Assembly: GCA_020726505.1 (NCBI GenBank)
Contig: JAHLEZ010000033.1
Location: 62,001 to 126,000 of the forward strand
Source of the DNA: Leptodontidium sp. MPI-SDFR-AT-0119
Taxonomy: Eukaryota > Ascomycota > Leotiomycetes > Helotiales > Leptodontidiaceae
Length of the DNA stretch: 64,000 nt
Reading direction: 5' to 3'
Both the position numbers and the translations under genes were made by a program. The notes under the pieces were generated by a model that did not search any database, was not told the origin of the DNA, and worked only from the letters and a program-made list of their open reading frames with translations. Of the stretch, positions 34,720 through 47,500 are shown one piece after another (position 1 is the stretch's first letter; the number at the start of each line of letters is the position of its first letter).

Positions 34720-37700
34720 TTCACAAATTAACTTAATATAAAAATAATTACAAGTAATAAATTAATAAAATAAGAGTTATAAGGAAATATATAAATAAAA
34801 TAATAAGCGCGAAACCCCTCCGTTATTAGTCCAAATCAGCTCCGGCTAACCGTTAAACCTAACCCTCCATCTTAACCGCGAGCGTATTAGTGTTAATAAA
34901 GTCCCGAAGAGCCTTATTCGGAGTACTCTTCGTCATAGCGTTAATAGGGTTATTGGCGCTATTAATCTATTAAACCTCTATTAGCTCTCTGCGTTCGTAT
35001 AACTAACGAATAGCTATAATATTAATTATTAGGCGCTTCTCTTTCGTTATACCGAGCTTAATAATACACTTATAGAGAGACAAAGAATTTATACAAACGA
35101 CAGTAGGGAGATGTGAAATACTAAGCTTATTAGTTACTATATTAATAATAGTACTAAGAGAAATTAACATATTAATATTAGCTACTATAATATATAACTC
35201 TAATGCGAGTACTACACGAGTTACTCTCTTACATTTTATTAAGCTAATATACACGATATTGCCGATTAAAGTGAATTGCGCATCCCCTACCGTTTCGGTA
35301 CCGATTACTAATACGAAACCTATTTATAAACTTAAGTCCTTGTTATTAGTAAAAGAACCGTTTATAAAAACGTAAACCTTCGCAAACCGTAAGTTAACTA
35401 ATACGTATTAAAGTCCTCTCTCTAGGTTGTCTATTTACTATTTAAGGCGTAGGTTTAAGGCCTTAACGTCGTCTTCCGTCGGATCTTAGTATTACGTTAC
35501 GACTAAGAGATTAAATATTACTTCCGGCTAATAAATAGTAACAAGATAGGCCACACGAGCTCGTTACTCTTTATAGGCCTTCTTATAGTCCTCTTTTCCT
35601 GCGTTAACTAGCTCTAGTCTTACTCCCTGACTCTTCTAAGACATATAAAGGCTGTCCTCGTCTATAGTAATTATATACCTATTAAACGTAATAGTTTCGG
35701 TAAAAAGAAGTACCCGTATTAGCTTCGTTAAAAAACCGGCCTTAATAATCTTATTTTACTCTCTTACTAAAAAGTCCTTATTTCCCAGAATTAAGGTGTC
35801 GTCTGTTTACATCCCTACGACTCTAAAGTCATAGCTTTCCTTAGTACTAATTAGCAAGCATAAGTCGTATATTAAAGTCTCTATTTGTAAGTTCTTTATA
35901 TAATGCTTATAATATATATTAAACTAATAGTTCCCGGACTTAGGTATACTATATAACGATAGTACTACTATAAATACTATGCTAAGAGGGAAATCTCCTG
36001 CGATCTCTTCTGGTAGCTATATAAAAATGTCTCGAAGAAGCCTTGTCTCTGCCTAGACGTAGGCTTAAGTAATGTCCCTAATAGCTAAATAAGATTCGGA
36101 CTGGTTTCGGAGGCGATTTAAATGCTTAACAGCAACGGCTAAAAATATAAGTAACCGTTAATTAAACCGTTAAATTGTCGGAGACTAAGTCAAAATCTCT
36201 CTCTTCCCTTTGTCGTTAAAGTATTAAATTACTAGTCTTAACTTCTCGTATAAAGCTAACGTCTCCTTGCCTTTAACTTCGTTTATTATTCTTGACTTAA
36301 AAATGCGGTGGCCTTTTACTCTAAGGTCGTCCTTATAAATAGGCACAAAAACACCTTTCTTAATAAGAGCCTTATATTCCGTCCTTCGAGACTACTAGAA
36401 TAATAGTCCTGGCGTTATAATCTTCCTCTTAGCACGAAGTTTAATTAATAACTCCTTGTCCCTTGTCTCCTTCTTAGTTAAAAACACTTTAATATTATAG
36501 TCGTTATTAATAGTTAATAAATCTAGGTTGTGTTTCGTAAATAAGATTTAGACAGCGATTTAAGGTGGATTCGGTGCTGTTTTAGTAGGTTTTTTAACCG
36601 GGGATCTTAAATATTACTTATAAATATTCTCTAGTAAGTTTTCTTTTTGTCGTTTAATACCAAAGGTGTTTATCTTAAAAGGACGAATTATAGTCGATTA
36701 GAACGTACGTATCCTCTTATTTCTTATGTCGATCTTATATAATTCTCCCTTAATACCTAAAAAATCGTAAGGTCCTGTCTATCTTTTACCTTCCCGATAT
36801 ACTAAAACTTAATTATTAAGATAAAGATCGTGAATATAAGTGGTTCCGGGGCCGTTTCGTGTAACTAATATATTGTTAACTTTGCGCGTGACATGAATTT
36901 TCTTTACTTCCTTTATAGCTTTCTTAATCGTAGCCGCACGTTACTCGACTAACAGATTTAGGGGGTTTAACTCTATTATTTTAGGGTATACGCCAAAAAC
37001 AAGTAGTATAAAGATAAGCCCGTTAGGTTTAGTTATATTGTTTACTGCTTTTATTATTATTTATAGTCGGTTTTTGTCACTTAACTTAAGGTACTCTTTA
37101 GTAACGATTTTATAGGCACGGCGTAATAGGCGGTGGTATCGCTTAACTTTATTAATTAAATAGTATGCCTTTATAGGTATTAGTTTAAGAGTATTACTTA
37201 TAAATCTAAGTACACTTTAAAACTCTTTAGAATTAAAATTAATATTATAATTATATACGACGAAATCCGGGGGTCTAAGGTAGGTGTTAATTTATACTAA
37301 CTTAAATACGTTAAAGGTAGCCCGAGCCGTAGCCGAACCGGGGGCCTTTCGGAATAGTTTCGCCGTACTAAAACCTGTTACTTTATTTATAATATAGAAG
37401 GCATATTATTCTCTAAACATTGCGATATTAACGTAAACTATATAATTAAAGTCGACGTCGTCTTATAGCTTAAAGCGGAACTTATATAAAGTATTTATAT
37501 ATTTTTAGTAATGCTTACATATCTCTTTGACTCTTAATATAATTTCCGAGTTATACTTATGGCTAGCTTAGTTTAACAGGTGTTATAAACGTCTTACCGA
37601 AGGGTGCCCGAAGCGCCTATAAAGCCGACGTATTTCTGGTTTGGTTAGGTGGCACGTATTTATTGTTCCGGTAAAAGTGTTTAGTAATTGACGATGTTAA

Positions 37701-39760
37701 TCTAAAAGTAGCTATAAATGCCTATGCTTCCGCACAATTAAGTGCTTCTTGTCGCCCTAAATTAAGACATTACGTAGGTTATTGTATTACGCGTTAAACG
37801 CATTTAATTATTATAAGTAAACTAAAAACGGAATATTTACGTCTACGATTTAAAAGTCTATTTCACTAGCGGGGGTATTAACCGTGGCGACCCCTAAGGA
37901 CGGTCGCGAACCGGCACCGAATGTAATCCGGCTCTGGCCCGCCTGGCTAGTGTTAAATCTCACGTCTTAAATTCTCTGTAATGCGCGCAATTAATTAAGT
38001 CCTCCTGTGTTTTTGTTTAACGCCCTTGTGTTAATTAGTAGGCCTTAGAAAAATCGGTCTGTTTATTGCGTGGTGTAGGCCTTGCTAGGAGCGGGTCTTT
38101 TGATTTTGCTTTCTAGGATGTAAGTAGCCTTCCTCTCCTTAAGTTGCCCTATAACTTCCCGCGTATTGTACTACGTATTACTTGCTGTAAATATAGCCGT
38201 GAAGTTTGTAATTCTATCGCCGTCGTCGTCGTCGGAGCTCTTTAAAGAATCGTCGATATTTATTAAAGTGTCTAAATCCGTATCCTGGTGTCCTTTTAAA
38301 TAGTGTCCGGATATAGTCCGGTTTTAGTCCGAATTAGGGTCGATTCCCTTAACATAAGCTAGGTAGCTCTTAAAGGTCTTTTCTGTGGCTCTCACTCCTT
38401 TGGCCTTACGCGCAGCGAAGTATCTCGCCTTAGACGCTGCCTACTCTTTGTTAAAGTGGCGACTACTATAGTAGTCCGTCTTTTTGTAAATAATACAGCC
38501 TATGTAGCCTAGTATAAGCTAGAATTTGTCTCCGCGTTTATTTCTACTAGAAAATTTTATCTTGCGGTCGGAGTAATATACCGTTCCTTTTACAACGTAA
38601 GATTAGTGGCGATTTAGATTAGATCCGGAGTACTTGCCTACCCTTAATCCCGAGCTATGAGTTACCTTAACGCCGACGGCGGAGCGAAGACTGTTTATTA
38701 ATGTAAGAAAAGTAAGAGGTGCCTTAAACAAGGCTATGTTAAAGAGGGGGTTCCTTAATACTCCCTACACGAGCTTATCGCGGAGTGTCTTGTTATTCTG
38801 TATATTATCGTCCTTAAGGCTAAGTTAAATACTTTATAACTCTTTAGCGAAGTTCTCTAATTAAGTTAACACTAGCTTTCCCTTTTAGTGACGCTCCTCT
38901 TAAAATAACAAGAAAGTCAGACTAAACCACCGGCTAAGGAACCTATTAGCTCTCTCCTCCGTTTTAAAGTGTTCGCGAGTCGTCTTAATAAGCTTATTAA
39001 ATAAGTACCTTTTATTTTAGAGGTACTGGTAATAATATAAACTGGCTCTGTCTCGTAATATTAACAAAAAGGCTCGGTTTTAAACCTTGGTCTTAATTAA
39101 TACTCTTTAACATAGGTCGGCGAAGATATAGAGCTTCTTATTTAAGTGGTCCTTGTCTCCGCTATATTAGAGCTCTTTAGTATATATCTTAGTAAGGTTT
39201 ACTAACGATTTTGCTTAGTCTAGGGTTAATAGATTTATGACATATTATAATAGTCGAATCGGCTCCGTATATAGTCTGATAGTCTTAGGAACCTCAAATA
39301 GTAATAGTGACTTGTCTCGTGGGTATATTATTAGCGCTAGTATAAGATTCGGCAACGCATAGTTATTTAATCTTTATAGGTGGAAATTACTTAGGGGATC
39401 CCTCCTAAGAGTAAATAAAAACTCCTTCTTTAAAACCACCGGTAAGGTTATATTATATAAATCGTCGGCCTTATCTCCTCTAGTAAGGGAAATCCTAAGT
39501 GACCTTAATAGTTAAATCGTCTTTATAGGCTTTGTTCTTAATCCTTTTAAAAGAGTGTCTTCCTCCACAGAATAAATGACTACCTTTAGTTAATATTATA
39601 AAGACATCGGGGGTTAATTTTATTAAAGTGTTATTAGGAATAGTAGTAGTAGGCGAGAGACTAATTCCCGGAGGTAATTTAGTACCGATTCGGGGTAGTT
39701 CCGAATTTGCATTTTTACTTAGTCTCTTAGCCACACATTCTCCTTAGCTTATACCACCTT
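34720..39760 (-). pseudogene. Copia-2 gag-pol polyprotein, RIP-degraded
   Basis: Minus strand. A gag-like part is still open at 39734-39495. The integrase zinc-binding region is near 37660-37580 (HLTKPEIRRL). Reverse transcriptase is at about 36100-35650: LAIRDIT*AYV*AETRLLRD (stops at two Gln codons), YSIPKSGNY and TDDTLILG. RNase H follows (VFINGSFTNNKDLS, about 35370). A C-terminal stretch is open at 35254-35003. The motifs Q-AYVQ, YGIPEAG and TDDTL are those of a fungal copia-like lineage. Stops occur throughout. Confidence 0.75.
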
Positions 39761-40389
39761 TACTAAGGCGTATGTCGTCCTTGTCCCTTTCCTTCGTCGT
39801 ATAAACACACTAAAGGCTCGTAGGTCGTCTCTAAGGTATATACGTTCCGTAGCTTTAATTATTTTAAAGTCGTTTATTATCTAGTTCTTAAAATACTCTT
39901 AAAAGTCTTAGAAAAGGAATTCTCCCTTGAGATAGTTATTATAATAGGCCTTATAGAACTTTTACGAGTATATTATTACGTCCCCTGTGAAAATTAGACT
40001 AAGATTTAGTGTCTCCGTATTGTTAAATGTTTCTAGAGTCAATTCTAGCTCTGTTAAAGTATCCGCTATTATATCGGATGCGATTCGTAGGTAATCCGGT
40101 GGGTTCCCGGATAGGTTTCTCAATAGTCTAAAGTTCTAGATTCTAGTATATTAACTTAATAATCTTCGTAGAGTAACTGTCGGTGTTATAATAGCTTCTT
40201 CGACGTGCTTCGAGTATTAGGGCGAGTCTCGGGGGAGGATTTAATCGATCCCCGTTAATTTGGCCTTTATATAAGTGCCTTATTAGAAATATAGTAAAGT
40301 ACTCTAAAGTTTATTATCGATTTCACTTTATAGCCTAAGACCTTTTTTATCTATAGTAAGGTTAACGATACAAGCTTGCCACTGATTAG

Positions 40390-40657
40390 TGTCGGTGTAG
40401 TACCGGTTTATGTACTACGCCGCATGTGTGAATATATTCTAATGCGAGTATAACGACAGAGTAGTTAAATGTATAGTTTAAAAATTTATGTATTTCTAAA
40501 GAGAGTACGAGGGGAGCTAGACTATATATTACGGAACCCCTACGAAACCCCACCGAATGTCCTCCGAACCTAGTCCGGCTAGGTTCTAACCCCTGACTTT
40601 GACCCGCACCCCCTTTCCAGACCGAAGTATGCTTATGTAGGGACCTGTGGACCAACA
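40390..40657 (-). repeat. 5' LTR of copia-2 (right end)
   Basis: 268 bp, TG...CA ends, followed by CTTAC. Confidence 0.88.
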
Positions 40658-40711
40658 CTTACCTTGTAGCTTACACCTAGCTTACCTTAAGGCTTATATT
40701 TCACTTACCCT
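40658..40711 (+). repeat. 23-bp minisatellite, right part (about 2 units)
   Basis: Starts with the duplicated CTTAC, completes the interrupted unit and adds two more units (GTAGCTTACACCTAGCTTAC..., AAGGCTTATATTTCACTTAC...). This gives about 20 units in the original array. Confidence 0.85.
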
Positions 40712-41508
40712 GAGACTATTTTTCTACTTATAATATACTTTATTTGTACTTATACGAGCGTTAAAGAAAGAGAAAAAACACCTGTAATAAGTTAGCGTTA
40801 TTAAAAACAAATATAACCTAAACCTCAAACCTTAACCTTAACCTTATTTATTTACTTTCGTACTTAATATTACTTTCACTTTAACCGTAAGTCGTTTACT
40901 ATAGCCAATTACAGTTTATTACTATAACGAACTAAATCCTTTATTACGGCCAATTATAGTCTTTAGTTAACCTTATTACTAAAACTACACGTCGTAATAA
41001 TTTTAACTATAGCTATAACTCGATTTATTCTTTAATAATAACCACTGCCGGATAATTATTAATTTTATAAAATAACACTATTAATAGTAATTAATTAAAT
41101 TAATCTTTACTTTTTTACTTACGATTTTAAGTATTTATTTTAGTATTATAACGACTATTACTGTGGTTTTAATACAGCGATGGTTTTAATAAGGTGCGGC
41201 CCGTGCGACCTTTATTAATACGGCTAATTGGCGTCGCGCACTATTATAAATGCGGCCAATTAACAAAAGCGTTATTATATAATATATATATAGCTAAGAC
41301 GGGGCTCCCGCCACTGCTTTAACTAATTAACAAAAGCGTTACTGTGTAATGCGCGGCCGAATACTATTAAGATAAGGCGAGAGAGAATTATAGTTAAATA
41401 AAAATAAAATTATATTAAATACTCGATTGCTTTAGTTTCATTGTGCTTAAAAAGACGCTAATATCGTAACCCAAGCCATTTTCACAAAGTCCAACGGGAT
41501 TCGTCAAA
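40712..41508. other. AT-rich spacer, 3' flank of the TcA-like gene
   Basis: No ORF or terminal repeat recognised. The last 100 bases before 41509 should contain the 3' untranslated region of the TcA-like gene. The sharp rise in GC at about 41460 marks the edge of the coding island. Confidence 0.4.
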
Positions 41509-44500
41509 TTATTTCATGGTATACCTAACCATGATTAACATCTCCAAAACTGCCGTGATGTCTTCCCCAACCGAAACAACCCAATCCTTCAACGCTACCG
41601 GCTCATCCGTGGAGCGTAGCGCGTTTGTGTCTTTCCCCACCGTTGCTTCCGCCTTGCGAAACGACAACGACGTCCCTCCCTGTATCACACTAACGTTTGT
41701 CGCCGCCAGCGGGCTATCCGTGACAATATACACGTCCTGCGTCTTCAGGCTCTCTGCGGGGACCCCCTTGGCGTATATCGGCAACTTGGTATTCAACGCC
41801 CTCAGCTCGAGCTTCCGCTGCGTTCCCGGCGCGCTCGTCTTCGCCGCCTCGAACTCGCTCGGATAATCCCGCACGACGTCGATGACGCCAAACAGCCCGC
41901 CGGACTCTGGCTTCGACGCGTCCTTGATCCCATTGATGTATAGCATCACCCCCTTGCTCGCCGCATCGCGCAGCTGCCGCCCGCCGTCCTTCGACGTGTA
42001 CTGGAGGTGCAGGATGACGTCGTCGATAGCGTCGTAGTCAAACGTCTGGAACGACTCGGGCAGTTCGAGACGCCAGGTGCTGATGGCGCCGGCGCCTTCG
42101 CAGGGGAAGAAGCGCTCGTCGTCAAATTTGAGCTCGAAGAGGCCGGAGTCGTGGCTCGGCGATGAGGCGGCAATGGCGCTGATAGGGATGTAGTTGACTT
42201 GGCTGAACCGGTCATCGTCTTGGTCTTCTTTCTCCGGGTAGTCGGAGGGGCCGCGTACGAAGGGGCTGGTGCGGAACTTGTTGGAGGTGAGGCGTAGGGT
42301 GCAGTTGACGTTGGAGTAGTAGTAGGGCTGTTCCACACCATTTGCGTTGGGTCGGAGGCGGATTGTGAGGGCAACGGTTTTGATGCGCCGCGCGTAGTGT
42401 CCGGGGAAGTCCATGTCGAAGAGGGTTTCGGGAATAGAGAAGTCGGTACTGGCGTCGCTGCGAAGCTTGAAGAGAGCAATGGGGTTGATAGATCGGAGGC
42501 TGGCATGTTTGGTGATCTCGAAATCGTGCCCGCGCGTTTCTTGGTATGCGATTTCGAGCTCCTTGAGGCTGCAATAGAGACGCTCCCCGGAAAGAAGACC
42601 GTCGTTTCGAGGTTCCCAGTAGCCAAACCTGATATATGGAGGAGGATCGCTTGTGTCTGAGATACCCCTCTCAAAACGGTAAGCCATCTCCGCTTTCTTC
42701 GCGATGTCGTACGTGAGCGTGTACGTTTGGTAGTAGAGACCGGACAGCTGGAGCTCACTCCAACTATACAGTTCGGCTCCAGTGTACTTCGTGGTCAAGA
42801 ACTCATACACGGCCTGAGAATTTGCTATCGACGTTTCTTGAGCTGCAATATCAGCCTCATGAGTCGCCACACGGATCTTCTGAGTCACAATCTGCTGGTC
42901 GATATGTTTGATCTCGTGTCCAGCGGTATTGGCATCTTTGGACCGAGCTTGATTCTGTTTCAAGAAGCCCTGTACTCGATTGACGTTGGTCGATTGAGCA
43001 GCAAGCCACTCCGACACCATGTTGTATGCCTTTGCCACGCCTTGTACTCCTTTGGCAATATTGGGGAAGCCCCAGCATGACGCTACACCAACTCCGAACG
43101 GCGAGGCATGCGCATTTAGAATTGGGAGAAGGTGGAATTCGCTCGCTACCGTCTCGAGTGCGTTCATTATGGGTTTCATGTCCAGAGACTCCCCAAACTT
43201 CTCAAGCTCCTCTTTCTCCGAAGTGATGAGCTTCAGCCCACTCTCCACAACTGGCGCTTCAATCTTGTCGGCAAGCTCTTTGAATTCTGATTCAACGTCG
43301 CCAGTGTTTGGAATCTGCCCAAGATCTTCACCAAGCAGCTGAAGGTTGTGCTTCATGCGATACTCTGGTACTTTGCGGCTCTGTTGAAGAGTGTCCACGG
43401 CCTTCTGTGCCTCGTCCCGCGCAAGCTTCTTCTGTTCCATGATCTTTTGGCTGATGATGTTCTCGTGCCGCTGTTTCAGTTCCAGCATAGCTTCGGCGTC
43501 TTTCCTCTCCTTCGCAATTACAAATGCTTTTCCAAGCCTCCGCAGATGTTCACACATGTCCAACGACACCCTGAGAAGATACTTGAAGCGGAAGTTGGGG
43601 AGTGGTGCGTTGAGGTCGTTCAAAGCGCTGGAAAGGCTCATCCCTGCTGCTGTTGCCGCAACAAGCAAGCCTGGATCAATTGGCAGCTCATAAAGTGGAA
43701 GCTTTCTTTCGATGCCGTTTATATCTTGACAGTGACGGATCTTGAACAGCCGATCATCGATCGTTGTCCTTAGAGCCCGCAATTCAGGGTTATCAGGTAC
43801 GCAGAAGTACCCAGTGGATGCGAAGCCAAAGATGTTTGCAAGACCTTCGACACCATTCGCTTTGCCGGTTGGTGTCGTGATCTGATTGATGCTAAAAGGG
43901 AAAAGTATCTCCATTTGGACCATCGCATTTGAGAAGGCATCCCATTGCATCATTAGAGATTTGTAGGTTTGCACCTTCTTCTTTCCGCGTTTTGGAATCT
44001 TCTGTCCAGGCGGACCATACACATGTGACGCGAGAACGTACAGTTGAATGGCCATGGGGATCGTCTCAAGGGTGTTTTGCATGAAGTAGTAGTCTCCGTA
44101 AGCAATCAGGATATTGATATACTTCATCACAACGTACTTCATATATGCAAGCGGCCGCAGTCGTGCAATGACATGTGGCTGGAAAGGTTTGTTCCGCCAC
44201 TCGGTGATCTGACCAATATCGCTATCGGCTGTGTTCGGTCGAAGCGAGCTTAGGATATCTCTGATTGACTCTTTGTGGTTGGGATACCGTCTGAATGGTA
44301 ACCACTGCCAAACCCTCGTTTGGACATCACCCTCCTTATCCGACTGAGGATCAAAGACGTAGTGCATCATGCGTAAGGCCAGGTCGAACTGCTTGTGCTG
44401 GACAAGTCGGTCCACAATCGCCATTGGAGCGTGAAATCCAAGCTCCCAATTGTAGAGGGCGTATGGTCTCCTCTGTTCGTGGAACAAGCGGGTCGGGTCC

Positions 44501-47500
44501 GAATACAAAGCACCATACGCATCCGCTTCGAAACCATCCTTCAGATGCTGTATCTGCTGCCATGCAGTCTCAGTGCTTGTCTGCGTAGGGGCAAAGAAGA
44601 GGAAGAGATCGTCGAGATTGTCTGTGCTGCTCACTCTCTGAAGCAGTGAATCCACAAACGGGTGGTAGAAATCTTCAGTCTTTTGCTGTTTTGCATCGCC
44701 GCTTCTATCGGGGTAGGCGTCGTACACAATTTTACTCGAACGATCCACGTTGTCTGGGGGATACTTGATGACCACATTGTCCTGATGGTCAAAAGTGGTC
44801 CCTTCGTTGTTCGATTGAATAGGCAGCATGACCTTGGGGCCGTCATCAGACCGTCCTTCGGGTGGCCCAAGTTGAAAATGAAAATCTGACCATGTCATAT
44901 CCAGAGAAGGAGTAGGCATATGGTTAATCAGGCCGAATTGACTCCCGGTGTAAGAGAACACCCCGATTGGAGTGGGAGTAACCATTGTGGTAAATTTCGG
45001 GTCCAGGACTTCCTTCAGACGATAACAGTATATAGATACTGCTGGTGGTAAACCACCGCCCTGCTGTTGCTCGTCTTCTAGCCTCCTCTCGCGGACGACG
45101 AAACGATAGGCTCCTAACGCTGGTAGAGGCTTTGGCAGGGTTGGATATCGATCGGTAATCTTCTCGCTAGTGATGAATTTTGGGGACCATTTCCCATTAC
45201 GAAATTCGCTGAGTCCCATCTTAATCTCCCAGCACTCGTCCGGAGCAGCTTGGTCGGCGTTGTCGTTGTTACCGATATCAGCCAACTTTCTTGGAGGTAC
45301 TGGAGCGGGAATCTGAATCTTCGCGAACTGCGGAACGGCAAGAAGTAGACGGGAGTTGAATGTGAAGGGAATGATATAGAAACCGCCTGACTCAGCCGGT
45401 GTTGGTGCCTCTGCTATTGTGTTCGCTGCATTTGGATCTTTCTTTTCCCTCTCTACTTCGTATCGCGGAATGTCAACGGCAACGTCTTGCCAGGGTGCCC
45501 AGGTTTGACTTTCAATGGCGTAGACACGGTAATAAAATTTGTATGGCGCTCCTCTTGTGCGGGCAAAGAAATGGATATTGCGGGGCATCCGTTTAGCCAC
45601 GTCGTTTCCATTTGCGCCATCTGTGTGTGAGAAATAATCTTCGAAATGGATTGCGTTAACCTCCAGATTTGCAACCTCGTCAACGTGAAACAAGAAATTC
45701 TTCATGATCTCTAGGATTGACCCGGCTGTGAGATCACGTTGCATAAGTTCTGATTCCAGCTGTAGGTAGATTGGACTCTTGTCATCTCTAAGACTCGGCT
45801 GAATCCAGTTCTCGGGATACAAGAAGACCTTTCGGTTTGCTTCCCAGACCCTGTATTTTTGCATCCACTCCCACCGATCTCTGTCGAGCATCTCGGGGCG
45901 GATACCATATCGGCTCTCTAAGTCTAGGAAGCATCTTTGAATGAATAGCTGCACGCTGCTTGTTGCTTGCTTCATTCGGGACGTCTCCATGCAAGGGCAC
46001 ATCTGCGTGTCGATGAGAAGGAACTCAAAAAGGCCGTCAGCATCTGTGTGGCCTTGTTGTCGAATGGAAGGTTGGTTGACCAAATATGCCGTCAACGCAT
46101 TGCTCATCAACTGTCTCAACTTGTCGTAGGTTGGTTTGATCGCAACCTCCCACTCAGAAAGTTTGTATTTCGCGCGAATTGCTGTGCGAATGCCGTCGCG
46201 GATGTCCCTCAGCTTCCAGAAGTTGATCTGAGGTTTGGCCCATTGAAATAACAGGTCAATCGACATGCCCACTTTGGTCGACACTTCCAATGCGCGTTGG
46301 ATTTTAATCAGATATTTCTCGTTCAAAAAGTCAGTAAGCTTTGTCAGGTTGTAATGTTTTTCGGACACTAGCTGGTCTATATCCGCTTTCTCCCAAAGTG
46401 TCGCTTTATTGATTTGGTCCGATAGCATTGCGATGTCGGAGCTGGAATTGCCAGCCCATGCGAAGATATCAATGAGTCGCACATCCGACTTTGGAAGACT
46501 GTCTCTCAACTTGCAATAGTCTGCCAGCCGCTTCCATGCCGTAAGACTGATGGCATTCCAATCGAGGCTATCAAAGTCCGCTCTGTGCTGGGAGAAGTAA
46601 ACGACTTCGTCTGCTGAAAGAGAAAAGCCATTGATCTCCAGTGAGGCCTTATAGAAGACCGTGAAGATCTTTTTGATAGAGCCAGTGACATGGTCGCTTA
46701 GAAGTGCACTTGAGGGGATCTGCGTTGCTTGACTGCGCTCCGTCTTCCAGAGTACGTCATTGGGTTTGATGCCTTGAAGCGAGAGCTGGTAGAGCCGGCC
46801 ACCTGCCAACTGAATAGGATCTGTGGCGTACCAATCAGACGGCTCGTCTTCATCAGAATGGTATTTAAATTCGATTTGGATGTCATCAAGTCGAAGATCT
46901 TGCGGCTTTGCATTAGCCACACCAATGATGGTGTAGGTATCCGTGGCTGACGGGACCAGGTATCCTTCAAAACCACCTGAGGGCCCAGCTGGGTCCAATT
47001 TGATTGCCTCGAGCGCCTCGAGCGCTTTCTTTCTCTTACTGACGTCCTCGGTTTTGTCATCAGGGTCAGTGATGATGTTGGTCAAAAGAGCTCGACAAAC
47101 AAGTGGATCAATTGACGTTGCCGCTGCCATTGTGTCAATCACAAGGTTATCGGCAAGCTTGCGTCTCAGGTACGGTATGAACCATGTCAAGAAATAAACG
47201 CGTTTGCCTGGAGCAGTGCCATTGCTTGGGGTATTGGAGTTAGTCGATACAGGAACATCACCCGCTAGGAGGATGTCCTTAACGCGTTGTTGCTCTGCTT
47301 CTGGAAAGACGCCAGATTGAAAGAAAGTCTTCAAGAAAGTTGCTGCTTGCCTAGAACATTTCTTTACTGCAAGGACCCAGTCGGGATCGCCGGACAGGGT
47401 TTCCGCCTTTGCCCGTTCGTCATCAGTCAGCTGCCCAGTGATTTCAAGTCTTCCTTTCTCGCCGTCAGTGTAGCGAAGCTTGGAAGCGAGCGAGGAGTCT

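Larger units (their letters stand above)
33017..40657 (-). mobile_element. Ty1/copia-type LTR retrotransposon (copia-2), 7.6 kb
   Basis: LTRs of 268 bp at 33017-33284 and 40390-40657 start TGTCGGTGTAGTACC and end ACTAACA/ACCAACA. The 5-bp target duplication CTTAC (33012-33016 and 40658-40662) lies inside the minisatellite. The polyprotein is on the minus strand, so the right LTR is the 5' LTR. A separate plus-strand ORF lies between the end of pol and the left LTR. A 1.5-kb homologous fragment occurs at 59600-61085. Confidence 0.9.

Noticed and set aside
41946..42758. 270-codon open frame on the minus strand inside the TcA-like gene
   Set aside because: It is an overlapping frame of the 3421-residue ORF, with low-complexity Ser/Thr/Pro/Arg content typical of frame shadows in GC-rich DNA.
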